Notes: a model not told the origin generated them from the letters alone. Numbered from the stretch's first letter, positions 35,801 to 50,229 are shown. The stretch: DNA of 64,000 nucleotides from Crotophaga sulcirostris (GCA_013397455.1 VYZB01000290.1:1-64000); one strand, 5' to 3'. A program made the numbers and translations.

Positions 35801-38800
35801 AATAATTTGTCCTGATTGGCTTTTAGACACAGCATACATGGAGAACATAGGTCTGCTTTATACGGTATGCTTTCTGTGACATGTGGAAACTGCTGTTGAA
35901 ATCTATGGCAAATGAGAGCATGCAAATAATCTTTACATCTCTGTGCAAGTAAACTCATAAGTTTCACGGAAGCTGCTCACATTGGACATTTTTAGAATGA
36001 GAAAGACAGAAAGGAAAAATCACATTATTTCTCATTAGTTTAACTAAATCAGCGGATGATTTCCTTATTCCTTTGCATGTTAAGGTATGTTTTACAACTT
36101 AAACAGTTTTTAATAGGATTCAGATCCCAGTTTTTAAATTAAGCTTTGACTTTCGCTACCCACCACGTTTAATTAAAAGACCATAAGTAGCACTACTTTC
36201 AAATAAAAGATTTAGGACCAGATTTAACAAATATTTAGTCTTTTAAGCATAGCGTAAAATCAATGTAAAGGATTGTAAAATCTATTGAGGAACCAATGTA
36301 TTTTGGTGAACTTGGGCTATATTTAAGATCTTCTGAGCATTTCAGAAATAAGGTCCCTTTCTAAGAGGCCACAAACTGATAACCTAGGTGAAGCAAACCA
36401 CTGATCACTTAAAATTATTTGGTTTGTTATTTCTGGATAAAATAACAATGAAGATACAAAAATGATGTGCTATTTTCATTACAAACCAGCACTAAGTTAA
36501 TAACTTTTCAGAGAGAAACTATAGTTAGAGGAAAGCTCTTAAGAAAGGAAGGAAACAGAAAAGGGAAAGAAGAGAGCAACTGTGAATGTGGGAAAATACA
36601 GGAAGAAAACACTGTTAAGATTTTAGAAGAACTGCTTATGCTCATACACAACTGGCTCCTGATCCAGATATATGAAAATCAATAGTTATATAGTACGATG
36701 AACACGTGGAAAAATTATTTGACTGCACTACAGCACTTTTTAGCATAGGAATAGGAATACATTAAAATCACCGTCTCTCTAAGATTCAGAAATTTTAAAT
36801 GAAGTGATAGAAACAGAGGAGGTCCAAGGTTTATTAGAAGACTGAACTACAAGGTGTGATATTTCCCTTAAGTGCAAATCAAATACTGTCCATGTTATAG
36901 TAATATGCTCTTTAGAATTGTTTAAAAAAGGGGGAAAAATGAAGAAAAACCCTACAGAATTGTAACACATTGCGCACAAGAATGAGTACTTGTTAAAACC
37001 AGTGTTTCTGCTGTGATGAATTCACTATCAGTTCTTAGTCTTACACTTCCAGTATAACTGAATATTTAAAATTCATTAGTCATATAAACTCGAACAGAAT
37101 TTGGAGAAGAAATAAATTCCATACCAGAACATCTAGATCTCCATTTCAACTGCTTACATGTGGATAACCATCCTGTTTATACATACAAATGTATTGATAT
37201 TATATAGGTGTATACATTCTTGCATTCATACAATGAGACGGTTACAAGATATACATACTTACACAGCACTTTTATTGATAAGGTTTCCAAATGCTTACTA
37301 TCCACATGGAGGATATTATCAACAAAAGAGGCACATGGTTTTGGTTTGCTTTCTTCTAAAAAAAGCCTGACCCATAAGAAATGACATCTTTGACATTCCT
37401 GGAACAAATCTGATGAGGAACAACGATTAGACATACAGATATAAAATTCTAGCACCTTCACTAACTTGTTATACAGTTTTACATAAAGTAGTTACTCGGT
37501 GAGGTTGTGAACCAGCAGATCATTTCAGTGAGTGCTTAAATGACTCAATCTCCTCAGCTGTACTACAGTGACAATGGCATTTGCCATACCTTAGGATATT
37601 GTGAAGACCTAGGTAACACCTGCATGGAGTGCTGAAGTTGTAGAGTAGCATCTACAGTGTTGTAACTGCTATGACTATTAAACTTCCCTTAGAACAATGA
37701 TGTTAAACCTTTTATATGATGCATGCTGATATGCCTGGCTGCAATAGACTTGAGAACTCTACACTTTGTGGGCATGTTCTCTTCATAGTGTATGTCCCCC
37801 TCAGTCCTAATATCCTTACTGTCCACAGTCAGGAACCTGACTAGGCATCGTATTGTCTCCTTCCCACCAATACATCCTCTTTTCTTTTCAAAACCAAGGC
37901 TGGGGAGAGCAAGGGGCAATGAGAGTCTAGATCACAGGCAATGGGGATGTTTAGCCAGCTGGATCTGTGAGCTGTGAAGATTCCAGGGTTGTACAGAACA
38001 GACTTATGGAAACCAAACATAAAGAGCAGGGGGATAGGCAACGAGAGACAAGACCCTGGAACATGCCAGGGCTCCACTGCAATGAGGAAAGAATCGGCCA
38101 GTGATGAGTAGGTACTCAAGGACTGCAAGTGCATAGAACTAACTAGTTTACTGTGAACTTAGTGAAATTGTTCTTTGTCCCTGTAAAACAGGGGTATTAG
38201 TTCTTCAGTGTTTTTCACAATGCTAAGGTTTATGACTTTTATCTATTGTTTTGATGCAACGCTAATGGACCCATTGAAGTATCTTAGGCAAATAGGAGCT
38301 ATATTTTGCTATGAAATTTATGCAAAAATACCAGAGCATAAGTACAAATGAAAAGTGAAACTTACTTTTTAGTTTCACATGAGTTAAAGTAATTACTACT
38401 TGAGACAAAAATTAAATAGACTGTTATAACTACTAAGGGTGTACTGCAACACATAGCTTCCTTCCTTATTTAAAAGAAAAAGAAAAGCAAGGTCACTTTT
38501 TCAGCTTCTATGACATGGCCCAGAAAGCATTAACCTCTTGTAAAGACACACTTCTAGGAGAAAATTGGACTTCCTTGCCCGTACCCATGGAAAGTGCTAA
38601 AATAATTAGAAACAAGTGAAAATGTTATCTGTGTGATGCAGGCACCTAGTCAGGTACCTGCCTACTAACCTACCTACTAGACCAGAACAGAGTCCAATAA
38701 GAGATTTTATGCAAGTAGCCTACAACTGCTTTCAGATGAATCTGACTTAAGAACTTTGAGAAAAGGCTTTTAGCAATTCAGATCTCAATGGCAACATTTT

Positions 38801-41800
38801 TGCCTGTCATACGTGATGGATTCTGCCTTGAGGTGAAAAACAGATCATGTTTATAAATGGTTTAATCATCATGTTTCAATTAACAGCCTTTTTAGCACAA
38901 CTTACTGCCCTTGTCTCAGTTTCCTCTCAACTCACAGAAAATAGATCCTGAAAAGGATCAAACATTTTATTCTTCCAAAACACCTTGTACAAAGGATGAT
39001 ATACTGAAAGTAGAGAAAATGAACCTTGATTTCACAGAGAGTGTGCCTTTAATGATTAATAACAAATGCTAAAACACTAACAGGAATCTTTTCCAAACTG
39101 GTTATGATTAGCTGCTCTAATTCTGTATACTGCCCCGAGGAATTTGAACATCCATTGAAACCAAGGACCTTTCACTACACAAGGAGACATAAAACATAAT
39201 TCCATTGACTTTAAGGTAAGTAACTTCCAGCGGATTTCCTACAGCAATTTATTTGCAACAGGTTTGCTGCAATAGTAACTTTTCACTGCAAGTACACAAT
39301 GTCTGTTTTTTGCAAAATACTTCCATTTCATTTTCTATCAGAGGGCCACCAATCCTTCATGCCAGGATTTCATAAAATTAATAAATCTACTTCCATAATC
39401 CTTGCTGCTTTTACTGACAAATGTAATAAACTACAGGATGCAAAACTCTGGAAGCCTCCTGGGATTTATTTTCCTTTTTTTTTCCTTGACAAGCTTTACA
39501 GAGTAGCACTTCTGAGACATGCTCATGTGCTGTAAACCTAATCCTTAGCAATTTCCTCTTTTCTCAAATAACTCAAATATTTTATGAATAGTGAAGGATT
39601 TCGTTTATCAGACAACACTTGCTTTTTTCTGCATGTGAGTTGTTCTCAAGGAAATATACTTTGAAGCAATTGGATGTTCTCAGTTGACATTCACAAGATA
39701 CACTCCTAAGAAAACATGTCAATCTTGACTGAGAAGAAGATGTCCTGGAGTTTAAAGTACAAGTGGTGAGACTGAGGGCAAACCTGAAAGAACTGGAGAC
39801 CAAAGGAGACTTGTTTTTTCTAATCCCACCATGGTGTGCGTTTTGGTGCTACTGCCCATCGCTTTAAAACATTTGCTTTTCTACTGCAGCAAATAACACA
39901 TGAACTGACTTTTCAAAGTTGATGAGTCAGTGAGGTCACATAGGCTTCTGATATTTCCTGTGCTTAGTCCTCTTTTCTGCAAAATAAGGGTGATGCCCAC
40001 CATTCCTTCAGTATCAGAAGGTTTTGCCACATTCGTAGGACAATGACATCTGTCTTCTTCAGCTCGGCCTGCATTTTTGCCTCCCTTCTCTGAACTGACT
40101 CCCTTCTCTAAACTGGTTGCTGTAGTTTTAGTTGTCAAGTGCAGTAGTGCATACACACACACACGTCTGCAGTGATATCAAGCACCCTTGTGGAAACAAT
40201 TCCTCAATGCAAAGTTTACTACAGCACTGATCCATCTGCTAAAAATTCTGAGGTTTGCTACAGAAAGCAGTACAACTGGAATAAAGCTCTTAATGAAAAA
40301 GCCAGCACACTGGTTCCTATCACCTTCCTGTTCCCCCACATAATGGCTGCAATCGCAACTCTACCTCATCCTTCTGCTGCTGAGAGACACCCTTGATTTG
40401 CCTGGGAAGTGGGGAATAGGGCAATGTAAGCACAACTACTCCATTATTTCTTGTTTATTCTAAAAGGACCAATAAAGGGATAAACACAAAACTTGGCTGA
40501 AATAACTGTGAGGAAAAATGGTTGAGGATTTTTTTGACATTTGGTTACCTACAAGAAGTCTTAAGATAGCCAAAACCTCACTCCCCAGCAAGAAGAAAAA
40601 CTGCTCAAATTTCATTAAACTGACATGCAGCATTTACAAAATTAAACAAATTGAAACAATTTTCATTTTGCTACACATCCAGCTCCAATTCAAATATTAC
40701 AGGAGCACTGAAAATCTCAAGCAAATGCCCCATGAGGCATGGAAAACAATTAGCGGGCAAAAAGGAGAAGTATTCAGCACACCCCTCACCCTAGAAGTCC
40801 AAGCCAATTACAGTAGAAATAGTCAGTGATTCAGCACAAAGGTTCCTTGGCAGACTAGTGAGGAAAAGGCAAGACTCCAGCTGGGTCACTCAGAGAAAAA
40901 AAACGCAACAGTGCATCATGAGGGCAGGATTTGAGTTTGCAGCCCTTAAAAAGGGGGACATTTAATTCAGTTCATGTCATTCCTAAAAGGCCCTTCTTTG
41001 TTTATAGTTGCTTCTCAAAACCACGAACCTGAAGTTTCCATTTCAAGTGATTTGTTATCATAGGGTCACACAGTTCTGCAAGCATCAAGGGTCTTTCCTA
41101 TAGCTCAACGCAAAGAATGACACATTTCTGGAGGGGTGGACTCTGACACTTCTGAGGAGGACAGAGTGCAAACCAAAATTTCACCATCAGAGATTCTGTC
41201 ATGAGTTTTCCTAAAAGAAAGAGTGCAGTCAGATAATTGCTCTGGGTAGCAAAGGAGTCTTTAACTTAATTGGTAAAAGAAATATTCTGAAAAGGAAGCT
41301 TAGATTTTTGCTTTTTTTTTTTAATTCTGGTTTTCTGACAGGGAATACAAAATTCTTGGTTATTGTCAGAGACAAGACAGGATGAGACATAGACTTTTTT
41401 ATCTGCCCCAGGCTGATCATTCCTCGATATGTCTGAACTGTTCATAAAATGAATCTAGGGAGAGCTAGAGATTAGAAAAAAAAGATAATGGAGAAGATAA
41501 AATAGGGGAAGGAGTGACAAAAAGCGGAGATAGTACAGAGCTATGGAGGCCAAAAAAGGAATTGAACACTTAGAGCAGAAAGTAAGAGAGAGAGCAGGAG
41601 AAGCAGAGGAGAGTTAGGTATTAAAAGTGATGAAAAGATAACTGAGATGCTTATCAATGAGATTCAGAAGAAATGCTGCTGGAGCAAGAAGATGGCAGAC
41701 ATGAAGCACAGTCATCACTTGCAGCTGAGGAAGTTCATGTTTTCACAATAATTTTTTATAACGTGCTCAGCCAATAGTGGCTGACTCTATGAATAATAAA

Positions 41801-42544
41801 GTTAGAAACAGGGCTGAAATTACTGAGACAGTGCCGTAGGATTCAACAGTCGATTTGACAAAAGACAGCAAAAAGAAAAAAGCTAATTTGAATGGATTGT
41901 GCTTGAAAAAAGTCAACTTCACTGATGGACAGAAAGATAAAGTAACTTCAAGATAGATTCTCAACTTCCTCTGCATTCAAAAGGTCTCGTCCAAGAACAG
42001 CTTTTAGCAATGAATTTCTCTTAAAGATAAAGCTGCAGACAGTAAAAAATATATCCTTTAGGACTATTTAAAAAGCACATGTATGTATGCATTTATGATC
42101 TTATTTGCTTAAAAATAAAAACATGCAGTTAAAATAAATCTTTTGCTGTTTATTTAAAAAAAAAAAACCAACTCCATGTCTTCTAACACTTTTCATCATA
42201 ATAGAACCACTAGATACCACAATACAAACACTGTTCATGCAAAACTATTGTCCTTAAACTAATACCAATGTTGCCAGAAGTGTAAAGTTCATAAAATTTA
42301 CTGTACAGCTGGAAGACTATGTGCATGTGTTACTGTTCCACAGCACTCATATAAAACATTTAGAAAATAATCTTTTTAAGGTGATACTGTCAATTTTTAA
42401 ATAATGCTAGATGTCTTTTTTTTTCCCATAGTATTGTTTCAGATAACACCTGGCAATACCATAATTGAAAGAGAACAAGGGATTTATTTCCTACTGCTCC
42501 AACACTGACTGCCTTCACAAGGCAAGTTTCATGAGGGCTTTCAG
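32871..42544. other. SUGCT intron, no gene recognised
   Basis: Contains purine-rich patches at 36,510-36,570 and 41,460-41,640, a C/T-rich stretch at 34,100-34,760 that yields overlapping opposite-strand ORFs, and a small tandem duplication at 40,081-40,116. No exon is recognised. Confidence 0.45.
40081..40116. repeat. 18-base tandem duplication
   Basis: CTCCCTTCTCTGAACTGA is followed directly by CTCCCTTCTCTAAACTGG, two differences in 18 bases. It is a local duplication with no apparent function. Confidence 0.85.
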
Positions 42545-42660
42545 ATGAGGTTGTGGAATCTCCATCCTTGGAGGTTTTCAAGACTCAACCAGACAAAGCC
42601 CCAGGCAACCTGGTCTGAATTCAGCACTGAGCCTGCTCTGTCCAGTGGGATTCTGGAAGG
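42545..42660 (+). mobile_element. CR1 3' UTR fragment, plus strand
   Basis: The words 'gaggttgtggaatctccatc' and 'caggcaacctggtctgaatt' match the CR1 3' UTR just before the element's end. Both the coding part and the ATTCTATG tail are missing, so this is an eroded remnant. Confidence 0.85.
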
Positions 42661-45149
42661 CAGAACATCCGGTATAGACAATTTCAGTATTTCTCTACTG
42701 GCTTCAGTCTTAGCAACAGGCCTCTAGTCAAACAGTGTGTTCAAAACTCACACAAATAAGATTAAAGAACATGCAAAGGAAAACCCAGTATTTAAAAACT
42801 TCATTTGATCAGGGAATAAAAGTGGGAAACTCAGTATCTGACACAGGGGAAAGGGGTAAAACCTAACAAAAACTAGCAGAAGAGATCACAAGTAGGCTTC
42901 ATCAGTGTTATGTCTTCTATATTACTCAGTATTTCACTTGTCTTTCACTTGAATTGTTTTAAACATGGTGCTACCTAATGTTTAATAAGATTCAGTTCTA
43001 TCTGCAATGCATGAGATGAACTGTCTAGGTTTCAAGTTGACTTTTTCAATCAAATCTCTTATAAGGCTCTGCCTGCTTTCATTAGGGGGAAACGTGAAAC
43101 ATGGCTTAAGGTTTTCTGAGCAGTCATACAATGATATTACCTTGACTCTCAAAATCTTTATGGTCTGCAGTCCTCTCCCTTTTGCACAGGGGAAATGGAA
43201 CTAGGTAAAGCATCTTGCTAAGAATAAACTGTGGTTCTGGAGATCTCCTGGATGTCCCTGTCTTGTCCTTCATTGTACAGTTTAGGCCTATTCTGATGGG
43301 CTTGGTTTCAATCAGGCCAGTGTCTAAAAATCAATATCCATTTATGAAGCACCTCAAATCTGGCATGTAAAAATCACTTCTGTTTTAAATACACTAAATA
43401 CCTGCAAACCTGAGAAAAAGAGAAAATGTAAACCATAAAATAACAATAATTTTTCAGATTTTTCTCTCTGCTGATGGATTTACATTGCCCCTGCAAGATG
43501 CCACAAGCATTAAACTTTCAATTGGAAGCAAATGAGAACAATTCTCAGCCACCTCTTTCATAAAACCCCTTCAATCATTTGTAATGTTTTTTGACCAGTA
43601 AATAATAGAGCTGCTTCACTGAGCTATTTAAGTCATATTACTTACAGCTGGAGGAAAATGAGTAACAGTCATTTTCTAGGGAGGCCAAAAAATACCATAC
43701 ACTCATGCAAACTAAATTAGATTAGAATTTTTTTACCATTGCTTTGAGAAGATAAATGATAACCTTCTTAATTTTTACTTTGCCTGGCATTGTATTTGTA
43801 TTTTCAAATGAAAGATCATCAACACAGAAATTCACAAGTGTTAATAGGTTTCAGTCCTATCACCAGTGTGCTGAGGCTAAATACAGACAGAAATACTGAA
43901 ATATTGCTGTAGTTGGAATGTCCATGCTGAGTCTTTTAAAACAGCATTCAGTGGCACTTAATTTTTTCTTAATCATGAGGTGTCAAATTATACACCGCTG
44001 CGCAAATGTCTGTTAAACAAACTCCTGAGAAAGCATCTTTGCAGATTTATTTATTGTTTTTTAGCAGGGGTTGGGGGGAGAGAAGGGAAATCTGCAGCTT
44101 TGACATTTTCCTGTACAATCTTACTGCTCTCCTCCAGTATGCACTAAATACCTTCACAGTCATTATGGCTGCAATAATGACAGCACCCAGACACCTAGAT
44201 AGGAGCTGGAGCTAGGATTTGACAAAGGTCTATTGCTCATGGTGGTACTGCATATATAGCTCTTCTGAGAGAGCACTGAGCAGAAGACATTTCAGTTACC
44301 TGCTTGTACAATATTATTGTTTTTCAAATGCTGCATTTTGACCTGACACGTTGGATGAAATCTGATCACTACACAGCATGTCTCAGAACAGCCTCCCCAC
44401 AGGCAGTGGAGCCTTGTTAATAAACAAACAGGGCTGCTCTCCAGTAATGGTCAATTCCTATGCTGCAACACTTGCAGAATCACCACTGAGGGGTTCGGGA
44501 AGAAGAAAAGTTAAATAAGGGAAGCATAGTGGATCCATTGTATTCTGAACCTCCCACCATTTTCCATCACTTTCTCATTAAAAAATGGAACACTTGAAAG
44601 CATCTTCAGAGTACATACTTATTTTGAGTTATTGCTATTGTTTTTAATCTAGGCAGAGGTTCAGCTGAATCAAGAACTGTACAGACAATTAGAAGAGAAC
44701 AACCCTTAATTTGAAGAATTTACAGGCTGAGCTTATGCTATTGAGCTGCTTCACAGCACAGAGCCTCAAAAATACAGCAAAAGATTTCAAAATACATAAA
44801 TAGATAGAAAATGTTTCCAGTATAACCCAAGGACTACACTCAGCTCTTATCAGACATAGCCTGCTCTCTGCACCTCACGCTATTCCCAGATAGCTTTATG
44901 GGACAGAGTTACAGAATATATTGGCAAATCACCCAGGAGGTAACAGACAGGCATCTAGCCTTTCTCTCCTACACCTTTTAACTTCACTAACAGAAGCAAC
45001 TCAGGAGTTTCTCAGAAACCTACTCTTCAATGACTAATTAAAATATTCATAATAAATTTGACCAAAGAGTTGCGACCATTTGTTGTATGCTCACTAGTAT
45101 TGTCCAGTGCTTCTTCATGCTCTTAATCAATTTGTTTTCTCCTTTATTA
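42661..45149. other. SUGCT intron, no confirmed feature
   Basis: On the minus strand, 44,300-44,450 is open for about 50 codons and ends at a consensus GTAACT donor. It is treated as an exon-like coincidence (see findings). Otherwise no feature is recognised. Confidence 0.4.
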
Positions 45150-45250
45150 CACCTAAGACTGTAAACTCCATGGGGAAGGGTTTACTTTTTTATGCTACTT
45201 GATTTATTCTTAGGGAATGGGGATCTGATCTCCAAATATATATTGTAATG
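45150..45250 (+). repeat. Amniote SINE/MIR-like tail remnant
   Basis: 'Agactgtaaactccatgggg' is followed by a 'gggaatggggatctgatctc' segment and 'attgtaatgaac'. The order resembles the conserved tail of old amniote SINEs (TTAGACTGTAAGCTC, GGGGCAGGGAC, CAATGGGG, GTAATACA). Recognised by eye and moderately uncertain. Confidence 0.5.
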
Positions 45251-48200
45251 AACATACGAAGAACTTCACAACCACAACTAATTTGTCCTATACAGAATTC
45301 AGATTTCTAAATTAACTCCCTCATCAATTTCATTTCAATGAACTATATTCTCTAATTAGAAACGTTTCATATAACTATATTTAAGAATGGTCAGAAGATC
45401 TAAAAGGCATTGTACAAAGTAGCTGACATGTTACAAGAACCATCCATCTTGCACTAACAAGAGATAATCAGTTTTAGATCATCTCTTCTGGGCCTTCTAC
45501 CTCTTAAGAACTTATAGCAAATTAATAGTACAAATTCATTAAACATTTGTATGTCTGAGGACATTAAAGAAGTAATATTTTAAACTAAAAATTAAGGTGT
45601 TTTTCCAAGAGCATGAGAAGCCAAAGGTACAAATTATGGCCCTCTCATTTAAACAAGAGACCATCTTTCCCTAATCAGGCAACTCAAATGTATCCAAGAA
45701 ACTACCCTGTAACAGTTACAGTGAGTCTCAGTAATTCTGATCTCTGTGTATGAACAATGCACATAACTTAATAATACACTTTGTATATGCAACCTCAATT
45801 AATTTTTTGCCTAGTAACAATTTGGAGTATCAGGGAGAAATAATATCTCTCAGCTGTGGTGCTGGCTGCGGTTTTAGTTTGTTTTGCTTTTCCATTAGGA
45901 AACTGGTATTTGCGGCTGACATTTTTATTGCATTAATGGCAGGAAACAATATGAAAAGAATGCAGACAGAAGTGGAAAGCATTAACAGAAACATTTAGAG
46001 ACATTGCAGGGACATTCTAATTATGATGCTGAGTAATAGACATGTAGCAGAAAAGGCCAGGTTCAATAAATGTTCACGGAATGAGCTTCACACTTTAAAT
46101 TTGAGTTTCAAATATAAAAAGCTGAAGAACTGCAAAATGTTAATGAATGTTCTTTGTAGCATTGTACTGGATATGGGCCCCTTTAGTTCTGCAAACAATG
46201 AGGTACCACAGCATGAGACAGCAAAACAATAATGCCATAACCTAAGTTGTATCATCACAAAGCTTAACTGAAAAGTCTGATTATTAAAAAACACCTAGGG
46301 CTAAATCTCCAATTTAAGGTGCCATTGGTTGTTTCAAGTTGTTTGTCTTTGCAAACACAGCTTGAGTTTCTGGCATTTGCCATTAAAGGCTGAGGCATGA
46401 TGAAAATTTGGGGTCAATGTGCCATGCTCAATTTATTATTATAGTAAGAAGCACAGTATATTCTGTACTAATTGCATTTACTTATTGCCATATTTACTTT
46501 CATTAAAAAGCAACAACAAAACCAAAATCACTGTTTAGTTTTACTCAAAGTGCAACAGATTTTGCCATTTGCTAAGAAACTGAATATGTCAAAAAACCTT
46601 ATCACAGAATTTATGTACAATTGGACCTATATCTAGCTTTGTCTTATTAAATGAGGACCAGATCTAACCACCAGTAAAGTTAACAGAAGACTTCCCCTTA
46701 CACTTCAGCAGGCACTGGATTAAAGCATTGTTTTTTGGTGAGTCACAATTTGCTACAGCTGTCATTTTATCAGTGTTGCAGCCCTTATTTGTGAGTTTCA
46801 ATATATGCTTTCTTTTTATTTTGAGTTTCAGAAGTTTTCTTGTGGGCTAGGAAGGATGGCTTTTTCCAGGAACTCATGTATTTAAAAATTCTTTTTTGAA
46901 GACAACTGAATGTGAAATGCATTGATCTAAACATAATGATCTCCACAGTTCAGCTGCAAAGGATAGCAGCTAAACTCTGTACCATGACTGCAGTTGCGTC
47001 CTATGAATGTTTTTGTGTGTTAGTAACTGTATACATTGACCAGTTCCACAGGCTCCATGGGACTATTCACTTCAGTAGTTAGTGATGTGCATGGGTGTTT
47101 GCAGGATCAAAGCCTCACTAGGAAGCAGAAAGAAAACATCTTCTTGGAGGGAGCTACCAAACAGAAAATACACGAGGGCTGAGGAACAAAGAGATATTTC
47201 AAGATGAGGTACTGCACTGAGAATAGATGACTCATGGAAAAGATGCTAAGTGATTCATTAATACCAGCAGCTTAGCCAATAAAGAATGCCCAAGTATGAA
47301 ACTAATGACTGTGCTTTTACAATACTACCAAACTATTTGCTTTTGTAAGCTTAACATAGGAATAATTCTCTCCCATTTTGAAAATTTATTATGCAATTAG
47401 TTGTCACTTTAATAAACTGTATGCATGGCTGTGATAACGGTTGCTCAAAATACTGAGGACTTTACAGTTTTTGTTTTAAAAAAGAAAAACACTAGGAACT
47501 TCAAGTCCTGCCAATTTTTCCTCCCTGCCAACTCCTATTAGCATAAATGAACGGTTTATTTTAAGAAATGCCTGATAAATTACTCTACACAATCAGTAAT
47601 GAGGGTACTGTCAGCAAAGGAGAATCATTTCCAAAATTTACTTGGCACAAATGAGTGGTTGACTAGCTCACAATCATGTTACATGGCCTAAGGCCCTGTT
47701 TTATTCCACAAATCTGCCTGACCTCTTCAGGGTGAAAATTAGTGATTCTACAGAAAAGGTAGTTGGGAAAACCTGTTTTGTTTCTGGATCTTCAGCTTTT
47801 TTAAAAAATTAAGACATTCAAACTATCTGTAGGACTATTCCTATAGCTTCATCTTTTTTGGCAGACTGAACCTGCATCTTAAATTAATCATCATAGATGA
47901 TATATTAAAATTACCCAACTTTTTCTTATTACAAATTACAAGAAACAAAAACATAAAACCAAGAACCAATGTGTTAAGAAAAAATGAGAGGTCATAAGTC
48001 TCCATCCTGCTTCAGTTAGTCTCTTAATGTGAGTGTGTTATCTAATAAATTGATTCTCTTTCCTTTTAGACTTTTAAGAATATAGTTTAAAAAGTAGAGA
48101 GGAATCCCTTGGCACAGATCATTGTGTCAATTAGCAACTGAAGCCAATAATCATTCATCACCTCTTCTAAACATTCTCCAGTAAAAGTCCCTAAATACTT

Positions 48201-48736
48201 TACTCATCATTGCTATGGAATTCATTACATTAAAGCAGGGAGAAAACCTTTCAATGAAATAATTTAAGATTATAAGATTAAAAAAAAGGCCTAAGAAATC
48301 ATTTATGCTCCCCTCTCCCACCACTGCAAATTATTTCCAATCGCCATTACTTTTTTTTTTAAAACTCTACTGCTAATGCTTTGTCCAGCCTACTTTTACA
48401 AGTCCCAAATGATAGTTTTCCAACACTCCCTTGAAGACCGTTTGACTGGTTAAAAAGCTTTTTATTAAAATTTTCAGAATATTTCTAATACAGTTGGTTT
48501 ACTCTAAGTTAGAATATGAGATCAGAACCTTCTGTGTCTCCTAGTAGGATACAAAAGTGTCTAATAAAATTTAATCTGCACATACCTTGTGTATCATGTG
48601 CCAAGTTCTTCAAGTTCATTCATCTCCAAAAACAATATGAGTATGCAGGCAGTCTGTATAAAGTACAGATGAAGAGAAAAGGTCCCACAACTCTTGTGAA
48701 GTTTCATAGTAAAAGGATATGCACCAACTGACTCCC
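45251..48736. other. SUGCT intron, no feature recognised
   Basis: This is AT-rich single-copy DNA. If the DIRS-like element described next once carried a tyrosine recombinase, it would lie in this direction, but I could not recognise one. Confidence 0.45.
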
Positions 48737-49030
48737 AAAAGGTCTGCTGTGAATTCCGCTCTGCTTGTCAATGCACAGCTGTGGTACTGTCTGTGAGATG
48801 TTGCACTACCTGCCTTTCGACAACACAGGGAAGGGCCTGGAGAGCTGAGCAGATTGCCCTGAGTTGCAGGAAAGCACTGTGCAGACTGACTTTTGGAGTT
48901 GAACCGACACACTGCCAGACAGATCCAGAGTACAAGTTCTCCATGTTGCATCCAAAGGTATCCATAACTACTATTAAAGCCAAAGTGGAAGCAGACACCA
49001 GCACAAAGTATTGTGGACTAGCAGCCATGG
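48737..49030 (-). pseudogene. Fossil DIRS-like retrotransposon RNase H
   Basis: On the minus strand one frame keeps VVMDTFG (around residue 22 of an 86-codon open stretch), LQLRAICSALQAL (54-66) and HLTDSTTAVH (77-86). A second frame then picks up at 48,772 with IDKQSGIHSRP. This is the order of motifs in DIRS-type RNase H domains: a first Asp, an LELRAI helix, TDNTTA, then INKQGG. The Glu of the helix is Gln here, and a stop and a frame change separate the last two motifs, so it is inactive. Upstream sequence to about 49,300 may hold decayed reverse transcriptase, but I cannot show its motifs. The overlapping plus-strand 121-codon ORF is a shadow. A chance match is possible but would have to produce four ordered motifs. 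Confidence 0.6.
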
Positions 49031-50229
49031 CACTTCAAGGCTTTTGTCCAACAAAGAGGTTTGGTCCTGAGATGACTGCAAGTGATGTAACTACTTTCCA
49101 GCAAGTTTACAAGGATGGTTTCCCTTTTCTGGGAGAGGGATTTTAGCCATGGCAAAGTTCTCAGCCCAAGAAACATATGTGAGTTGAAATGTAGCCTGAC
49201 ATTTCAGAAAAGCTTATCTCTGCAAAAGTGTAACTGTGTGAAACAGCAAGAAAAAACATACTCAGAGACTCGAAAATCTCTCAAGTTTTCTCACTTTTCC
49301 ATATTAAGTTGTTTCTAGGCAGCTGCCTAATGAAATGCTTGTTTCTCCAGAGTGGGTTCTGAACATGAAACTGTGATTAACCCACATGAAGCACATAGCA
49401 CATGTTTTCTGCCAGAAAGAGCACTGAGGACCAACAAAGTAAACCTGCCAGGTCAGACACCTTCCTGGAAGAAGGCTACATCTCATCTCTTGGGTCAAGG
49501 ATTTGATATCAGAAGGGAGAAACATTTTTCACTTTGGAGGGTTTATTTTGATGTTGCAAAAGGTAGAGTGGGAAAACAGAAACAAATCTGAAGTGCCTCT
49601 AGGGATAAAATTTTATTTTCTCTATTTTTATGTGAGACTAGTATAAACAGCTTACGCCATACAGGAATGGGGGGAATGTCCACTCCACACCAGTGTTGCA
49701 TTCTCTTGCAGCTACAGTGGTACAGTCCAACCAGTTCTGATCACAGAACATCTTCAGAATATCCTGCAGAACAATTCTGCTGAAACTCAATGAACGAAGA
49801 CTGTTAAATTAATATTGCCTTTGCCATGGCCATATTTGGTTTTATTGTACATGTCCTTCAAGAAAACTATAACAACTTTTTAAATAAATGATATTTTGAC
49901 CTTCTGTTAGCATCAAGATTACACTAACTTATTTCTTTTACTTTCCTTGTATTGCTCATTCACTTTGATATTGATTTTGTCTGGGTACTGTCTTCAGACT
50001 TCCCTCTGCTACTAACTTGAGCCTTTAGTTTTTGCTATTGCTGCAACAGATTTCTGATGGTTGGGCGAGACCTGCTCACCTACACAATGGTATAAAATAA
50101 TTGACATTTTTAACCAATTTTTACTAACTCATTGCATGTTGCTCTCCGAGCACCCAGGCTAATGTGACCTGTTCTGTGCTAAATTGTTTGAAATCCACTT
50201 CCAGGTATGTTTAGTTTTCAGATAGAGTC
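49031..50229. other. Probable decayed retroelement sequence
   Basis: This lies between the DIRS-like and gypsy-like fragments. No integrase catalytic motif or LTR could be recognised, although old element DNA is likely here. Confidence 0.35.

Noticed and set aside
48781..49146. 121-codon plus-strand ORF
   Set aside because: It is antisense to the DIRS-like RNase H remnant and has no motif of its own.
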